A stretch of 64,000 bases of DNA from Nitrospira sp. (GTDB taxonomy: Bacteria > Nitrospirota > Nitrospiria > Nitrospirales > Nitrospiraceae): NCBI GenBank assembly GCA_018242725.1, contig JAFEBI010000021.1:62001-126000 (forward strand), written 5' to 3'. The position numbers and the translations under genes are program-made. A model generated the notes under the pieces. That model was not told where the DNA came from. It saw nothing but the letters and a program-made list of their open reading frames with translations, and searched no databases. Shown here in pieces: positions 18,664-27,403 of this stretch. Numbering within the stretch: position 1 is the first letter of the stretch; the number at the start of each line of letters is the position of its first letter.

Positions 18664-20298
18664 ATGAAAAACAAAAGTTATCGCCATAGGTTTGCTAACC
18701 AACAACCCCTGACGAGCGTCCGACTCTCCTCCTGGCTAGGGCGCAGTGTTGTTCTGCTCGCGATCTTGAGTCTGCCGGCTTGCGGCTGGTTTCCAGCCGT
18801 CAATCTTGCGCCGAAGTATGAGCCGCCTCAGTACGTCGTTCCTGATTCTTGGCAGGGGGTTAGCCCATTTGTCGTAGCCAAACCCTCCGATGAAGTGCTT
18901 CGCCCTGACTGGTGGAAACTGTACGACGATCCGGTGCTCGATCGACTCATTGACCAGGCCATGGCAGCCAACCCTGATCTGCAGGCGGCCGCGGAACGGT
19001 TTGTCCAGGCTCGGGATATCATGATGGCGGCGAGGTCAGAATATTTCCCGCGACTTGGTATCGAGATGGGAGCTTCTCACAATAGGCAATCCTTCGATCG
19101 GCTCTTCCGTCCGGAGAACAGCCCGCTTCAGTCCAGCACAGTGGAACCTGGGGGTATCGCCTCATGGGAACCTGATTTTTGGTCACGTCTCCGCAATGCC
19201 GCCCAGGCCGAGATCTATCGCGCCGAAGAACGTGCGGCGGAATATGGCCTCGCGCGGCTGAGTCTGCAGGCCGAGGTCGCGGCAAACTACTTTACCGTCC
19301 GTGGCTTCGATGCGCAGACGGCGATCTACAAACAATCAATTGATCTTTACAAAGATACGCTCAATGTCGTCAAAACTCAGTTTGCCGGTAAGATCGCCTC
19401 GGCCCTTGACGTGGCTCGTGTGGAATCCTTGCTGTACGGAACAGAGTCACGATTGGCGAGAATAGAAGGCCAACGTCAGGTCGCCGAACAGGCCATCGCT
19501 GTCCTGATCAATCTGACGCCGGATAGTTTCAAGCTGGAACCGGTGGATGAACTTCGGGTTGCCAAATTCGGCTTCCCGAGTGCGCTCCCCGCTACCCTGC
19601 TGGAGCGACGACCGGACGTCGCCATGATGGAGCGACGGATGGCGGAGGCGAACCGCGTCATCGGCATTGCGAGAGCCGCCTTTTTCCCCAATGTTTCGTT
19701 CCGACTCAGCGGAGGGTTTGAAGAGAAGGGCCTAGACCTCCTTAAAATTGCCAACAGTTTCTGGTCCTACGGGGCGGCCTTTGAACTGCCATTATTCCAG
19801 AGCGGGTATCGTCGAGCCCAATTGCAACAGTCTTGGTCTGCTTATCGTGAAACAGAGGACCTGTATCGCCAGACCGTCTTAAAGGCCTTTCGTGAGGTTG
19901 CAAACAATTTGACGATGACGAACCGATTAACGGTTGCGGCAGATCGTCAAGATGCAGCCGTCGGGGCGAATTTCAAAACCCAGAATCTCACGATGCAGCT
20001 CTATCGCGGAGGCTTGGCCAACAGCTTAGAAGTCATTTATTCCCAGCTTGCCACGCTGGAGGCTCGCATTAGTTCAGTGGAAGTGAAGACGGAACTGCTG
20101 AAGTCCTCCGTCGAGCTCGTTCGGGCTTTTGGTGGAGGATGGAATCGAAATCAATTACCGACTGATGACCAGATTCAGCCGTTCGGCCTTTTCCAATACT
20201 CCGATCTTGATAAGCCGAAGCCTGTAGGGGGAATTGACGTCAATACTGGTGAATCGGCAAAACCCTTTAACGACCTCACGAAGTCTCCCAGACCGTGA
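18664..20298 (+). CDS. Outer-membrane factor lipoprotein (NodT/OprM-like)
   Basis: A 544-residue protein starting 28 bases after the adaptor stop. A long basic N-terminus leads into a hydrophobic segment and a lipobox LSLPAC. The mature protein has two OEP repeats: DWWKLYDDPVLDRLIDQAMAANPDL, then the AAEYGLARLSLQAEVAANYF helix, and in the second half LLERRPDVAMMERRMAEAN with GAAFELPLFQSGYRRAQL. These form the trimeric TolC-like tunnel. It completes the tripartite pump operon. The C-terminus carries about 45 extra polar residues after the usual last helix. Confidence 0.94.
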   Translation: MKNKSYRHRFANQQPLTSVRLSSWLGRSVVLLAILSLPACGWFPAVNLAPKYEPPQYVVPDSWQGVSPFVVAKPSDEVLRPDWWKLYDDPVLDRLIDQAMAANPDLQAAAERFVQARDIMMAARSEYFPRLGIEMGASHNRQSFDRLFRPENSPLQSSTVEPGGIASWEPDFWSRLRNAAQAEIYRAEERAAEYGLARLSLQAEVAANYFTVRGFDAQTAIYKQSIDLYKDTLNVVKTQFAGKIASALDVARVESLLYGTESRLARIEGQRQVAEQAIAVLINLTPDSFKLEPVDELRVAKFGFPSALPATLLERRPDVAMMERRMAEANRVIGIARAAFFPNVSFRLSGGFEEKGLDLLKIANSFWSYGAAFELPLFQSGYRRAQLQQSWSAYRETEDLYRQTVLKAFREVANNLTMTNRLTVAADRQDAAVGANFKTQNLTMQLYRGGLANSLEVIYSQLATLEARISSVEVKTELLKSSVELVRAFGGGWNRNQLPTDDQIQPFGLFQYSDLDKPKPVGGIDVNTGESAKPFNDLTKSPRP

Positions 20299-20451
20299 GT
20301 AGCCTGCGCATTCTTCGTAATGGAGTATCCTGGTGCAATGACCTAGACAGCCTTCTCCGGTTGTGTACATCGAACGAACGAGGTGATGGCAATTCACACG
20401 TAGCGGCTATGTGCTCCAGGAGCTCTATTCTTTAAGCAGGAAGAGGACATC

Positions 20452-21030
20452 ATGAAATGGATGACATCAATGAGTCTCTTGACGGTGATTGCGCTGTCTT
20501 GCTTTCCAACGCGCGGTTACGCAGCTGACGTACCAAGTGTGTCTCCTGAGGCAGTTGCCGACTATGTGTATGCTGTGGTCGAAAGTCACCGAGCCTTCTA
20601 CACAACCCATGTGGTCCAACCGCTTGAGGAACAGGGGGTGGCAAAGGCGAGTGGAGAGTGGAATACTCAGAAGAAGACTATTCCGTTACCGGTTCAAGTC
20701 ATCAATGAAACCAGCCAAAAGTTTTCCGCAAAATTCAAAGGCCTTCGATATCAGTTGATCAGTCAGTGGCCCATCAGTGTAAAGAATGCACCTCGCGATC
20801 AAGTAGATAAGAGCAGCCTGGAAAGTCTAAGCATGCGACCGGAACGCCCAATCTCTCGCATCATCAAGATAGAGGATCGAACATATTTTCGTGCGATTTA
20901 TCCTGACATTGCTGTCAGCCAGGCTTGTGTCTCCTGTCACAACAGTCATCCAAACAGTCCGAAAAAAGATTTCCAGGTTGGTGACATTATGGGAGGTTTG
21001 GTCATCGAGTTCCCGGTCGAAAATCGGTAA
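20452..21030 (+). CDS. Exported DUF3365 (Tll0287-like) single-heme protein
   Basis: A 192-residue protein preceded by AGGAAGAGG. A signal peptide of about 24 residues ends at GYA-A. The mature part matches the Tll0287-like/DUF3365 sensory fold: YVYAVVESHRAFYTTHVVQ near the start, the PE-RPISRIIKIEDRTYFRAIYPDIAVS segment, and one c-type heme site CVSCHNSHPNSPKKDFQVGD, ending in MGGLVIEFP. Such domains sense redox or small ligands, alone or fused to kinases. It follows the efflux operon by 150 bases and may be separately expressed. A role as a periplasmic redox sensor or electron carrier is inference. Confidence 0.85.
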   Translation: MKWMTSMSLLTVIALSCFPTRGYAADVPSVSPEAVADYVYAVVESHRAFYTTHVVQPLEEQGVAKASGEWNTQKKTIPLPVQVINETSQKFSAKFKGLRYQLISQWPISVKNAPRDQVDKSSLESLSMRPERPISRIIKIEDRTYFRAIYPDIAVSQACVSCHNSHPNSPKKDFQVGDIMGGLVIEFPVENR

Positions 21031-21193
21031 TTCGTATCGCAGCATAGGGACCGATCATCCCTAATGCATCGTCAGGCGGTTTCGGTACGCGGAGTTGTGA
21101 CACCTCCGCTTGAGCCTGTCTAGGATCAGGACTCATTAAGGGTGCGGGTCCCCTCCGTAAGTGGTCTGTGCTTCACTATGGCTGGAGGTGGTC

Positions 21194-21277
21194 ATGAATG
21201 AGGAGTTTCTATTGACCACGCAACAGTTGAACCGGATCCAGCCCTATTCCCCCCCCCTCTTCTATCTCAAAGAATAA
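21194..21277 (+). pseudogene. Possible IS5-type transposase N-terminal remnant
   Basis: A 27-residue frame beginning MNEEFLLTTQQLNRIQPYSP resembles the first residues of IS5-family transposases (a hydrophobic-LT-x2-Q-x2-RI-x-P-x-x-P pattern). It stops at once, with no homologous continuation seen. The call rests on this short pattern only. Confidence 0.3.
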
Positions 21278-21656
21278 GTCCTGAGCCTAGTCCGGGAACG
21301 TCTTCTCCACGCGTATGATGATCAGAAACAATCGCACCAGCAGCGCCGATCGTCTGCGGCTTGGCTCGTGAACAATTCCCCACCCTGTTTCATCGCCGCA
21401 GCGTTACGTGCTGGGCGTGGGCTTCTACTCTCAGTACAGCTACTCTGGAACTGCCTGATGCTGATCAACAAGCTGGAGGTTGAACGGACGATCGAGCGCG
21501 AAGACCTGCAGGAGCAGGTGACGGCCGACGATCTGCATGGATTAACGCCGGTGTCTCACTGACATACCAATCCGTATGGACCATTTGCACTGGATCTCTC
21601 GCGATCATCGTTTCTGGAGACCGCCTGAGCGTCAGGCTATTCACCCGCCACCGGGG

Positions 21657-21937
21657 GCTGTTCTGTTGGATCAGATCACAACCAGCCTCATGTCCATGGC
21701 GACATCAGGCTCGGTAGTTCCTCGATATTCCTACCGGCGAGTCACTGAACGACAAGCGTGACCGAGCTTTACCTGCCACCCTGCTCCATTATGGACTCCG
21801 GTGCGGCGTGACTCACCTCAAAAAACTCCGGCCAATTGAGCACGACTGTGCTGCACTCAAGAAACATTGGGGATATCATGAAGCCGCTTCCCTCGCCCCC
21901 ATCGTGACGCCCCATCACTGATTATGACCCTGGCCAT
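21657..21937 (+). pseudogene. Tyrosine-recombinase remnant, left arm of an inverted repeat
   Basis: The frame encodes FLDIPTGESLNDKRDRALPA followed by TLLHYGLRCGVTHLKKL. This resembles phage-type integrases around the first catalytic arginine (LKDKRDRAILATLLYHGLRR in intact members). The residues after this arginine are deleted and the frame is interrupted by a stop before FLDIP, so it is dead. The DNA is about 90% identical by eye, in opposite orientation, to 26542-26854. The pair brackets the three-gene signalling module. Confidence 0.7.
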
Positions 21938-21973
21938 CTTTGCGCGATTACGCCGTCAAGAGTTCATATGAAT

Positions 21974-21989
21974 TGGCCGATAAGTTGCG
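21974..21989 (+). promoter_or_regulatory. Sigma-54 promoter candidate upstream of the sensor kinase
   Basis: TGGCCGATAAGTTGCG matches the -24/-12 consensus TGGCACRNNNNTTGCW with the essential GG and GC correctly spaced and mismatches at the CA-C core and last base. It lies 50 bases before the kinase start. This is a single, imperfect match. Confidence 0.35.
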
Positions 21990-22038
21990 GTAAGCAAATG
22001 TTCAATCACCTCTAGCTTATTTCGTTCTATGGCTCCTT

Positions 22039-23862
22039 ATGCCGCGTGACTTTTTAGATGAAAATCTCCCTCAGGGGTTACCCATTGCTGATGATGTCTG
22101 GCACAGTCGTCATCGATTTCTCCTTTATCTGCTCTGGTGTCACGCTTTTGTCATACCACCGTTCGCCTATTTACTGAACAATCCACTAGCACACTGTGTC
22201 GCAATGGGATGCAGCCTTGCAATTTGTGCGGGTCTTGCAAAAGTGAAGGTTTTGGATCGCAATGTTCAATCTTTATTTGTCAGCTTCGGACTAATGAGCG
22301 CATCCGCTTGGATCGTCTATGCCTCCGGCGGCTATATCGAAATGCACTTTCACTATTTTGTGCTTATCCCGTTTTTAGCGCTGTATCAATCCTGGCCTCC
22401 CTTTCTATTGGCAATTGGTTATGTAGGACTTCAACATGGGCTGGCCGGTGTTTTCTGGCCACATTATGTCTACAACCACCCCGAGGCTTGGGCTCACCCC
22501 TGGCACTGGGGGATAATTCATGCCGGATTTCTTAGTCTGCTGTGCGCTGGTATCTTTACCCTCTGGCGTGCTCATGAGATAGCCACATCACGCGTGGATG
22601 CCCTTCTGTGCGAGGCCAATCGCCTGAAGAGTCAAGCGGAACATTCCGTGCGCGAAAAAACGCAGATCTTAGCCAATGTGGACGCGTTCTTTATTGGAAT
22701 CACTGCCTACATGAACGTCTGCGAATGGACAACCAAAGCTGAACATCTCTTTGGAATTTCGGCGGAGAATGCAATTGGAAGACCCTTGCAGGACTTGCCA
22801 ATCCCCTGGAAGTGGGACGAGATAGTCGCCCTAATAAGCGAGACCAACGATCAAAAGAAAACCATCAGGATGGAAAAGATCCGACTGTCAACTCCGGATC
22901 AGAAAGAGAAGTTCATTACATTGACGGTATCACCGCTGGGTGAGGATACGAGGGAAGGTTTTGTCATCATGGGAGAGGATATTACTCAACGCCTCCTTAT
23001 CGAACATGACCATCGGCAATCCCAGAAACTTCAGTCCATCGGGCATCTGGCAGCCGGCATTGCTCACGAGATCAACACTCCAACCCAGTTCGTTGGTGAT
23101 AATCTGCGATTCTTCTCGGATTCTTTCCGCGATATCACGGCGGTTCTCGGTCGATACCAGTCGATGCTAAGCTCAGTCAAGACGGGAACCTGTTCTCCAG
23201 ACCTAATCGCAGCCTGCGACGAGGAATTGCGGCGAGCTGATCTCGACTTTCTGCTGGAGGAGATACCGAAGGCCATCACTCAGTCTGCAGAGGGAGTCAT
23301 ACGGGTTGCCTCTATCGTACGTGCAATGAAAGAGTTCGCCCATCCGGGCAAAGACGAAAAGGCCTGCGTGGATCTCAACAAGGCGATTGAAAGCACAGTG
23401 ACGGTTGCTCGTAATGAATGGAAGTACGTGGCTGATCTGACGACCGATCTGGCGCCTAACCTTCCTCTTGTGCCCTGTTTCTTAGGTCAGTTTAATCAGG
23501 TCATTCTCAATATGATCGTGAATGCCTCCCATGCCATTGCCGACGTCACCAAGGGAACGGATGTCAAAGGGATCATTTCCATTACGACTCGCTCTCTGGA
23601 CGGATGGGTTGAAATTCGCATTACCGACAGCGGCACCGGGATCCCAGAACAGATCCGAACAAAGATATTCGATCCGTTCTTTACAACGAAGGAGGTCGGA
23701 AAAGGGACGGGGCAAGGTCTTGCAATCGCGCATTCCGTGATTGTCAAGAAGCATCGGGGAACCATTACGCTGGAGAGTGAGGTGGGACGAGGGACTACGT
23801 TTATTGTGCGCTTACCGCTAGGCACTGGTACGGCGACGGCTCCGACGGAGATGGCGGCGTGA
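22039..23862 (+). CDS. Sensor histidine kinase with histidine-rich membrane domain and PAS
   Basis: A 607-residue protein. Residues about 30-185 form some six membrane segments carrying conserved histidines (GGYIEMHFHYFVLIP, GLQHGLAGVF, HPEAWAHPWHWGIIHAGF). A coiled coil and one PAS domain follow (about 205-320). The H-box is AAGIAHEINTPTQFVGDN, and the ATPase domain has NMIVNASHAI, DSGTGIPEQI and GKGTGQGLAIAHS. The HEINTPTQ variant is common in soluble-partner kinases. No receiver domain is attached; the two receiver proteins encoded just downstream are the likely partners. The histidine array suggests metal, heme or quinone sensing, which is inference. Confidence 0.9.
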   Translation: MPRDFLDENLPQGLPIADDVWHSRHRFLLYLLWCHAFVIPPFAYLLNNPLAHCVAMGCSLAICAGLAKVKVLDRNVQSLFVSFGLMSASAWIVYASGGYIEMHFHYFVLIPFLALYQSWPPFLLAIGYVGLQHGLAGVFWPHYVYNHPEAWAHPWHWGIIHAGFLSLLCAGIFTLWRAHEIATSRVDALLCEANRLKSQAEHSVREKTQILANVDAFFIGITAYMNVCEWTTKAEHLFGISAENAIGRPLQDLPIPWKWDEIVALISETNDQKKTIRMEKIRLSTPDQKEKFITLTVSPLGEDTREGFVIMGEDITQRLLIEHDHRQSQKLQSIGHLAAGIAHEINTPTQFVGDNLRFFSDSFRDITAVLGRYQSMLSSVKTGTCSPDLIAACDEELRRADLDFLLEEIPKAITQSAEGVIRVASIVRAMKEFAHPGKDEKACVDLNKAIESTVTVARNEWKYVADLTTDLAPNLPLVPCFLGQFNQVILNMIVNASHAIADVTKGTDVKGIISITTRSLDGWVEIRITDSGTGIPEQIRTKIFDPFFTTKEVGKGTGQGLAIAHSVIVKKHRGTITLESEVGRGTTFIVRLPLGTGTATAPTEMAA

Positions 23863-23999
23863 GCGAGTCGTGTCCGTGAATCGACGACTGATGCCTGACA
23901 TGTTCTATCGACTTCGTCGCGTGGTTCCAGTTGCTCTGTACTGCGCAATGTGTTCGATCGGTTGACCGGGCACACCGCATGGGAAGCATAGGGCATGTG

Positions 24000-25211
24000 A
24001 TGAAAAACCTTCTATTTGTGGATGATGAGCCGAAAGTACTTGATGGGCTTAAACGCTCGCTCCGCCCGATGCGGGAGGAGTGGCATATGATCTTCGTAAC
24101 TAGCGCGGCAGAGGCTTTGAAAGTTTTTGAGCAAACTTCAATCGATGTGATCGTGTCCGATATGCGCATGCCCGTCATGGACGGAGCTCAACTTCTAAAT
24201 GAAGTCCGCCAGCGCTTTCCTCATATCATCAGAATTATTCTTTCCGGCCACTCCGATCAAGAAGGCATCTATCGTTCCATCACCGCCACCCATCAGTACC
24301 TCAACAAGCCCTGCGAGACCGAGGAACTGAAGGCTATCGTCACGCGGGCTTGTGCGTTGCGTGAGATTCTCAGAGACCAACCGCTCCGAGCACTCGTGAC
24401 GAGCATGCAACAGATCCCCAGCCTGCCGACCCTCTACTCCGAGGTCAGGAGAGAGGCTGAATCCCAAACCGCTTCAATGAAGTCCATCGCGAAGATTATT
24501 TGCAGGGACATAGGGATGACGGCGAAAGTACTTCAACTGGTGAATTCTCCCTATTTCGGATTGCGCAATTCAGTGTCGACAGCCGAGGAAGCAGTGAATC
24601 TGTTGGGAATTGATACGATTCAGGCTCTGGTATTAACCGAACAGATCTTCAAAAGTTTGCCCACCACGAAAGTTTCTGGTTTTAATACCGAACGACTTTG
24701 GCAGGAGAGCACGGGAACTGCCATGATTGCTCGCGAGATCGCGAAAGCCGAAATGGCACCGACTTCGATGGTTGAGCAATCGTACACGGCAGGGTTGCTG
24801 CATGACGTAGGAAGTTTAGTGTTTGCTTGCAATCTGTGGGAGCGATACATCGCAGTGATCAAAACATCTAAGGAATCGGGTACCCCAATATGGGAAGAAG
24901 AACGTCGGAAGCTCGGAGCCAGCCATGCCGAAGTTGGAGCCTATTTATTAGGGCTATGGGGCCTTGTCGATCCCATCGTGGAAGCGGTGGCATTTCATCA
25001 TCATCCCTCTGATTGCGTTGAGAAAAAATTCAGCCCTCTTACGGCGGTGCATATTGCGAACATGCTCGAAGAGGAATTGTCTCAACCGCGGACAGGATGT
25101 AGACCATCTCAGATCGATTCCATGTATCTCAGCACGCTTCAACTGAGTGACCGACTTCCATATTGGCGAGAAGTGGTCGTCACAGCTCAACAAGCAGCGA
25201 GAAAGGAATAG
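24000..25211 (+). CDS. Response regulator with HDOD output domain
   Basis: A 403-residue protein. The start at 24000 gives the standard receiver N-terminus KNLLFVDDEPKVLDGLKR. The phospho-acceptor aspartate lies in DVIVSDMRMPVMDG, and YLNKPCETEEL holds the conserved lysine. The C-terminal two thirds is an HDOD domain (MQQIPSLPTLYSEV, VLQLVNSPYFGL, SYTAGLLHDVGSLVFA, AVAFHHHPSD). HDOD proteins are HD-fold modules without proven nuclease activity that control signalling and motility. It is encoded between the kinase and another receiver protein, 4 bases before the latter. Confidence 0.92.
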   Translation: MKNLLFVDDEPKVLDGLKRSLRPMREEWHMIFVTSAAEALKVFEQTSIDVIVSDMRMPVMDGAQLLNEVRQRFPHIIRIILSGHSDQEGIYRSITATHQYLNKPCETEELKAIVTRACALREILRDQPLRALVTSMQQIPSLPTLYSEVRREAESQTASMKSIAKIICRDIGMTAKVLQLVNSPYFGLRNSVSTAEEAVNLLGIDTIQALVLTEQIFKSLPTTKVSGFNTERLWQESTGTAMIAREIAKAEMAPTSMVEQSYTAGLLHDVGSLVFACNLWERYIAVIKTSKESGTPIWEEERRKLGASHAEVGAYLLGLWGLVDPIVEAVAFHHHPSDCVEKKFSPLTAVHIANMLEEELSQPRTGCRPSQIDSMYLSTLQLSDRLPYWREVVVTAQQAARKE

Positions 25212-25215
25212 GTAC

Positions 25216-26430
25216 ATGCCCGACAAAATTCTTTGTGTGGATGACGACCTTCTTATTCTAGAGGGATATAAACGTCAATTGCGGAAAGAGTTTGAATTGA
25301 CCACTGCTGTCGGCCCTGAACAGGGTATGCAGATGGTCATGGAGCAGGGTCCCTTTGCTGTCGTGGTGTCTGATCTCAACATGCCTGGGATGAACGGAAT
25401 CGAGTTTCTTACACAAGTGCGAACGCACGAGCCCGATACTGTTCGCATGCTGTTGACGGGTAATGCCGAACTTCACACGGCGATCGACGCGATCAACCAA
25501 GGGCAAATATTCCGCTTCCTCACCAAGCCTTGTGCGGCAGAGACATTCACCGATGCGCTCAGAGCAGGTTTGGCGCAGCACCACTTAATTACCGCGGAGC
25601 GGGAATTGTTGGATCACACGCTCAGCGGCAGCATCAAAGTGCTTAGTGAGGTGTTAGCTCTGGTCAATCCCGAAGCGTTCGGACGTTCGGCTCGTATCAC
25701 TCGGTATGTGGAGTCGATCGCAGAGAGTCTTCAGGTGTCGGAACTGTGGTCCATCAAAACTGCCGCGATGCTGTCCCAGATCGGCTGTGTCATTCTGCCA
25801 GAGTCAGTGCTCAAGAAGATGTACAAAGGAGAGCATCTCACAGAGGAGGAGTCTCAGCTCCTCAAACAGCATCCGTTTGTCGCCTGCGAATTGATCACGA
25901 AGATTCCGCGCATGAAGCAAGTGGCTGAGATTATTAAGTTTCAGGATGCGTACTATGATGGAGTCGGCTCATCAGGAGACCCTCACAAAGGGAATACAAT
26001 TCCGATGGAGGCCAGGATCCTAAAAGTGGCTCTCGACTTCGATGCACTCGAATCATCCGGTAAGTCCAAAACGGAAGCCTTCGATGAGATGAAACGGCGT
26101 AAAGGTTGGTACGATCCCTCGATAGTAGATGCTTTGAAAGCCGCTTTTGTGAAAGAGATCAAGTATGACGTCAAGACGACGGTTGTGGCCGATATGCATG
26201 AAGGGATGATTCTGGGGGAGGATCTCCTGTCAAGCCAGCAGGTGCTTCTTGCCTCTAAAGGGCAACAGGTTACTCAATCTATGATGCTGAGAATACAGAG
26301 CTTCAGAAAGTCCATCGGAGTACGTGAACCGTTCATGGTGTTGCTACCGATGAAAACAGATGATCACGTGGATTTGACACATTCTCGGGCTTCAAGTCCA
26401 CCCATCATACCCATGCTGAAGGCATCTTGA
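25216..26430 (+). CDS. Response regulator with degenerate HD-GYP domain
   Basis: A 404-residue protein with an AAAGGAATAGG ribosome site. The receiver domain is normal (DKILCVDDDLLILEGYKRQL, VVSDLNMPGMNG, FLTKPCAAETF). The output domain is HD-GYP-like in layout (GRSARITRYVESIAESL, LTEEESQLLKQHPFVACELI, MEARILKVALDFDAL). The metal ligands are missing: S187-Q188 stands where HD of HDIG should be, and Q243-D244-A245 where HHE should be, followed by DGVGSSGDP in place of DGSGYP. I infer loss of c-di-GMP phosphodiesterase activity and a binding or regulatory role. About 70 further residues follow. Confidence 0.88.
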   Translation: MPDKILCVDDDLLILEGYKRQLRKEFELTTAVGPEQGMQMVMEQGPFAVVVSDLNMPGMNGIEFLTQVRTHEPDTVRMLLTGNAELHTAIDAINQGQIFRFLTKPCAAETFTDALRAGLAQHHLITAERELLDHTLSGSIKVLSEVLALVNPEAFGRSARITRYVESIAESLQVSELWSIKTAAMLSQIGCVILPESVLKKMYKGEHLTEEESQLLKQHPFVACELITKIPRMKQVAEIIKFQDAYYDGVGSSGDPHKGNTIPMEARILKVALDFDALESSGKSKTEAFDEMKRRKGWYDPSIVDALKAAFVKEIKYDVKTTVVADMHEGMILGEDLLSSQQVLLASKGQQVTQSMMLRIQSFRKSIGVREPFMVLLPMKTDDHVDLTHSRASSPPIIPMLKAS

Positions 26431-26541
26431 CGTTATCCTGACCCACTACGCGCCCTGCGGAAGGATCAAGAGATTTTTCTGATTCAAATCAAGGACAATC
26501 TACTTCAGACCTAGATCTATATCCTCTACCAGCCCCCTATT

Positions 26542-26854
26542 ATGGCCAAGGTCATAATCAGTGAATAGGGCGTCACGATGGGGGCGAGGGAAGCGGTTGC
26601 ATGATATTCACGGTGTTTCTTGAGTGCGGAAAAGTCGTGCTCAATTGGCCGGAGTTCTTGAGGTGCGTCACGCCGCGCCGGACTCCATAATGGAGCAGGG
26701 TGGCAGGTAAAGCTCGGTCACGCTTGTCGTTCAGTGACTCGCCGGTAGGAATATCAAGGAACCACCGAGCCGGTCGTTGCCAAGGGCATGGGGCTTGCCG
26801 TTGCGTTGGTAAGGAGCACATAAAGTCGGCTGCGATCTGATCCAACAGAACAGC
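26542..26854 (-). pseudogene. Tyrosine-recombinase remnant, right arm of an inverted repeat
   Basis: The minus strand encodes AVLLDQIAADFM and later WFLDIPTGESLNDKRDRALP followed by ATLLHYGVRR, as in the left arm at 21657. The sequence after the arginine diverges into PLPSPPS and a stop. Only the segment around the first catalytic region is left, with no downstream HxxR or tyrosine boxes. Orientation is opposite to the left arm. Confidence 0.7.
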
Positions 26855-27097
26855 ACATTGAATCGCAGCTACATGAAAGACGACTGGACCAGCTCTCATC
26901 TCAGGCTAGCGAGCGCTAATTCCAAACTGGAGGTGCTGAAGACAGAGAAAGCCTTTGGAGTAGGAGGACTGTAAGCATATCTCTACTGATCGAACGCTGT
27001 TGCTACCAGGGGACCTTCCTGTCCTTTGCCTCTCACTCTCGTTGGATGACTGTGCAGCGGAGAGAGGATAGGTACAAACAAGAAGGTGCCACCGGCA

Positions 27098-27403
27098 TTA
27101 AATCACTTCCCGACAAGGAAAGGAGAATAGCTTGAAGGGAATCGGCCGCCCTTGCGTATTCTGTAGCCGCTCGGCATGAAAAGCCTTCATAGCGGTCATA
27201 GCCTGGTCGATTTGCGTGTCCGGGAGTACGGTAAAGATGATGGAGTTTCTTCCAGGATAGAAGAATGATCCGACCACACTCCCTGTTTCTCCTTTCCCCA
27301 TAGCATTCTCGATAACAGTATAGTGATCAATACCACTTTTACGCATCATTTCTTCAAGATCGCTGGTCATTGATGAACGATACACGATCAATAGTGCAAC
27401 CAT
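27098..27403 (-). CDS. P-II-like small regulatory protein, 101 residues
   Basis: A ferredoxin-like fold is suggested by VALLIVYRSSMTSDLEEMMR, a central GKGETGSVVGSFFYPGRNSI loop and IIFTVLPDTQIDQAM, the same order as P-II and transporter-associated P-II-like proteins. It is clearly paralogous to the gene at 55175 (shared MGK...G..YGTF..PG, RPIP.K.FSF ends). The uridylylated T-loop tyrosine motif of GlnB is absent. It is isolated, with the SulP gene 1.6 kb away on the other strand, so the partner is unknown. AAGGAC lies upstream of the ATG. Confidence 0.75.
   Translation of the reverse strand: MVALLIVYRSSMTSDLEEMMRKSGIDHYTVIENAMGKGETGSVVGSFFYPGRNSIIFTVLPDTQIDQAMTAMKAFHAERLQNTQGRPIPFKLFSFPCREVI

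Larger units (their letters stand above)
21031..22038. other. Intergenic region holding mobile-element debris
   Basis: There is no intact gene in this 1-kb gap. It contains a short transposase-like N-terminus (21194), an undefined charged helical frame around 21430-21560 (EVERTIEREDLQEQVTADDL), a tyrosine-recombinase remnant forming one arm of an inverted repeat, and a sigma-54-like promoter before the kinase gene. Confidence 0.6.
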
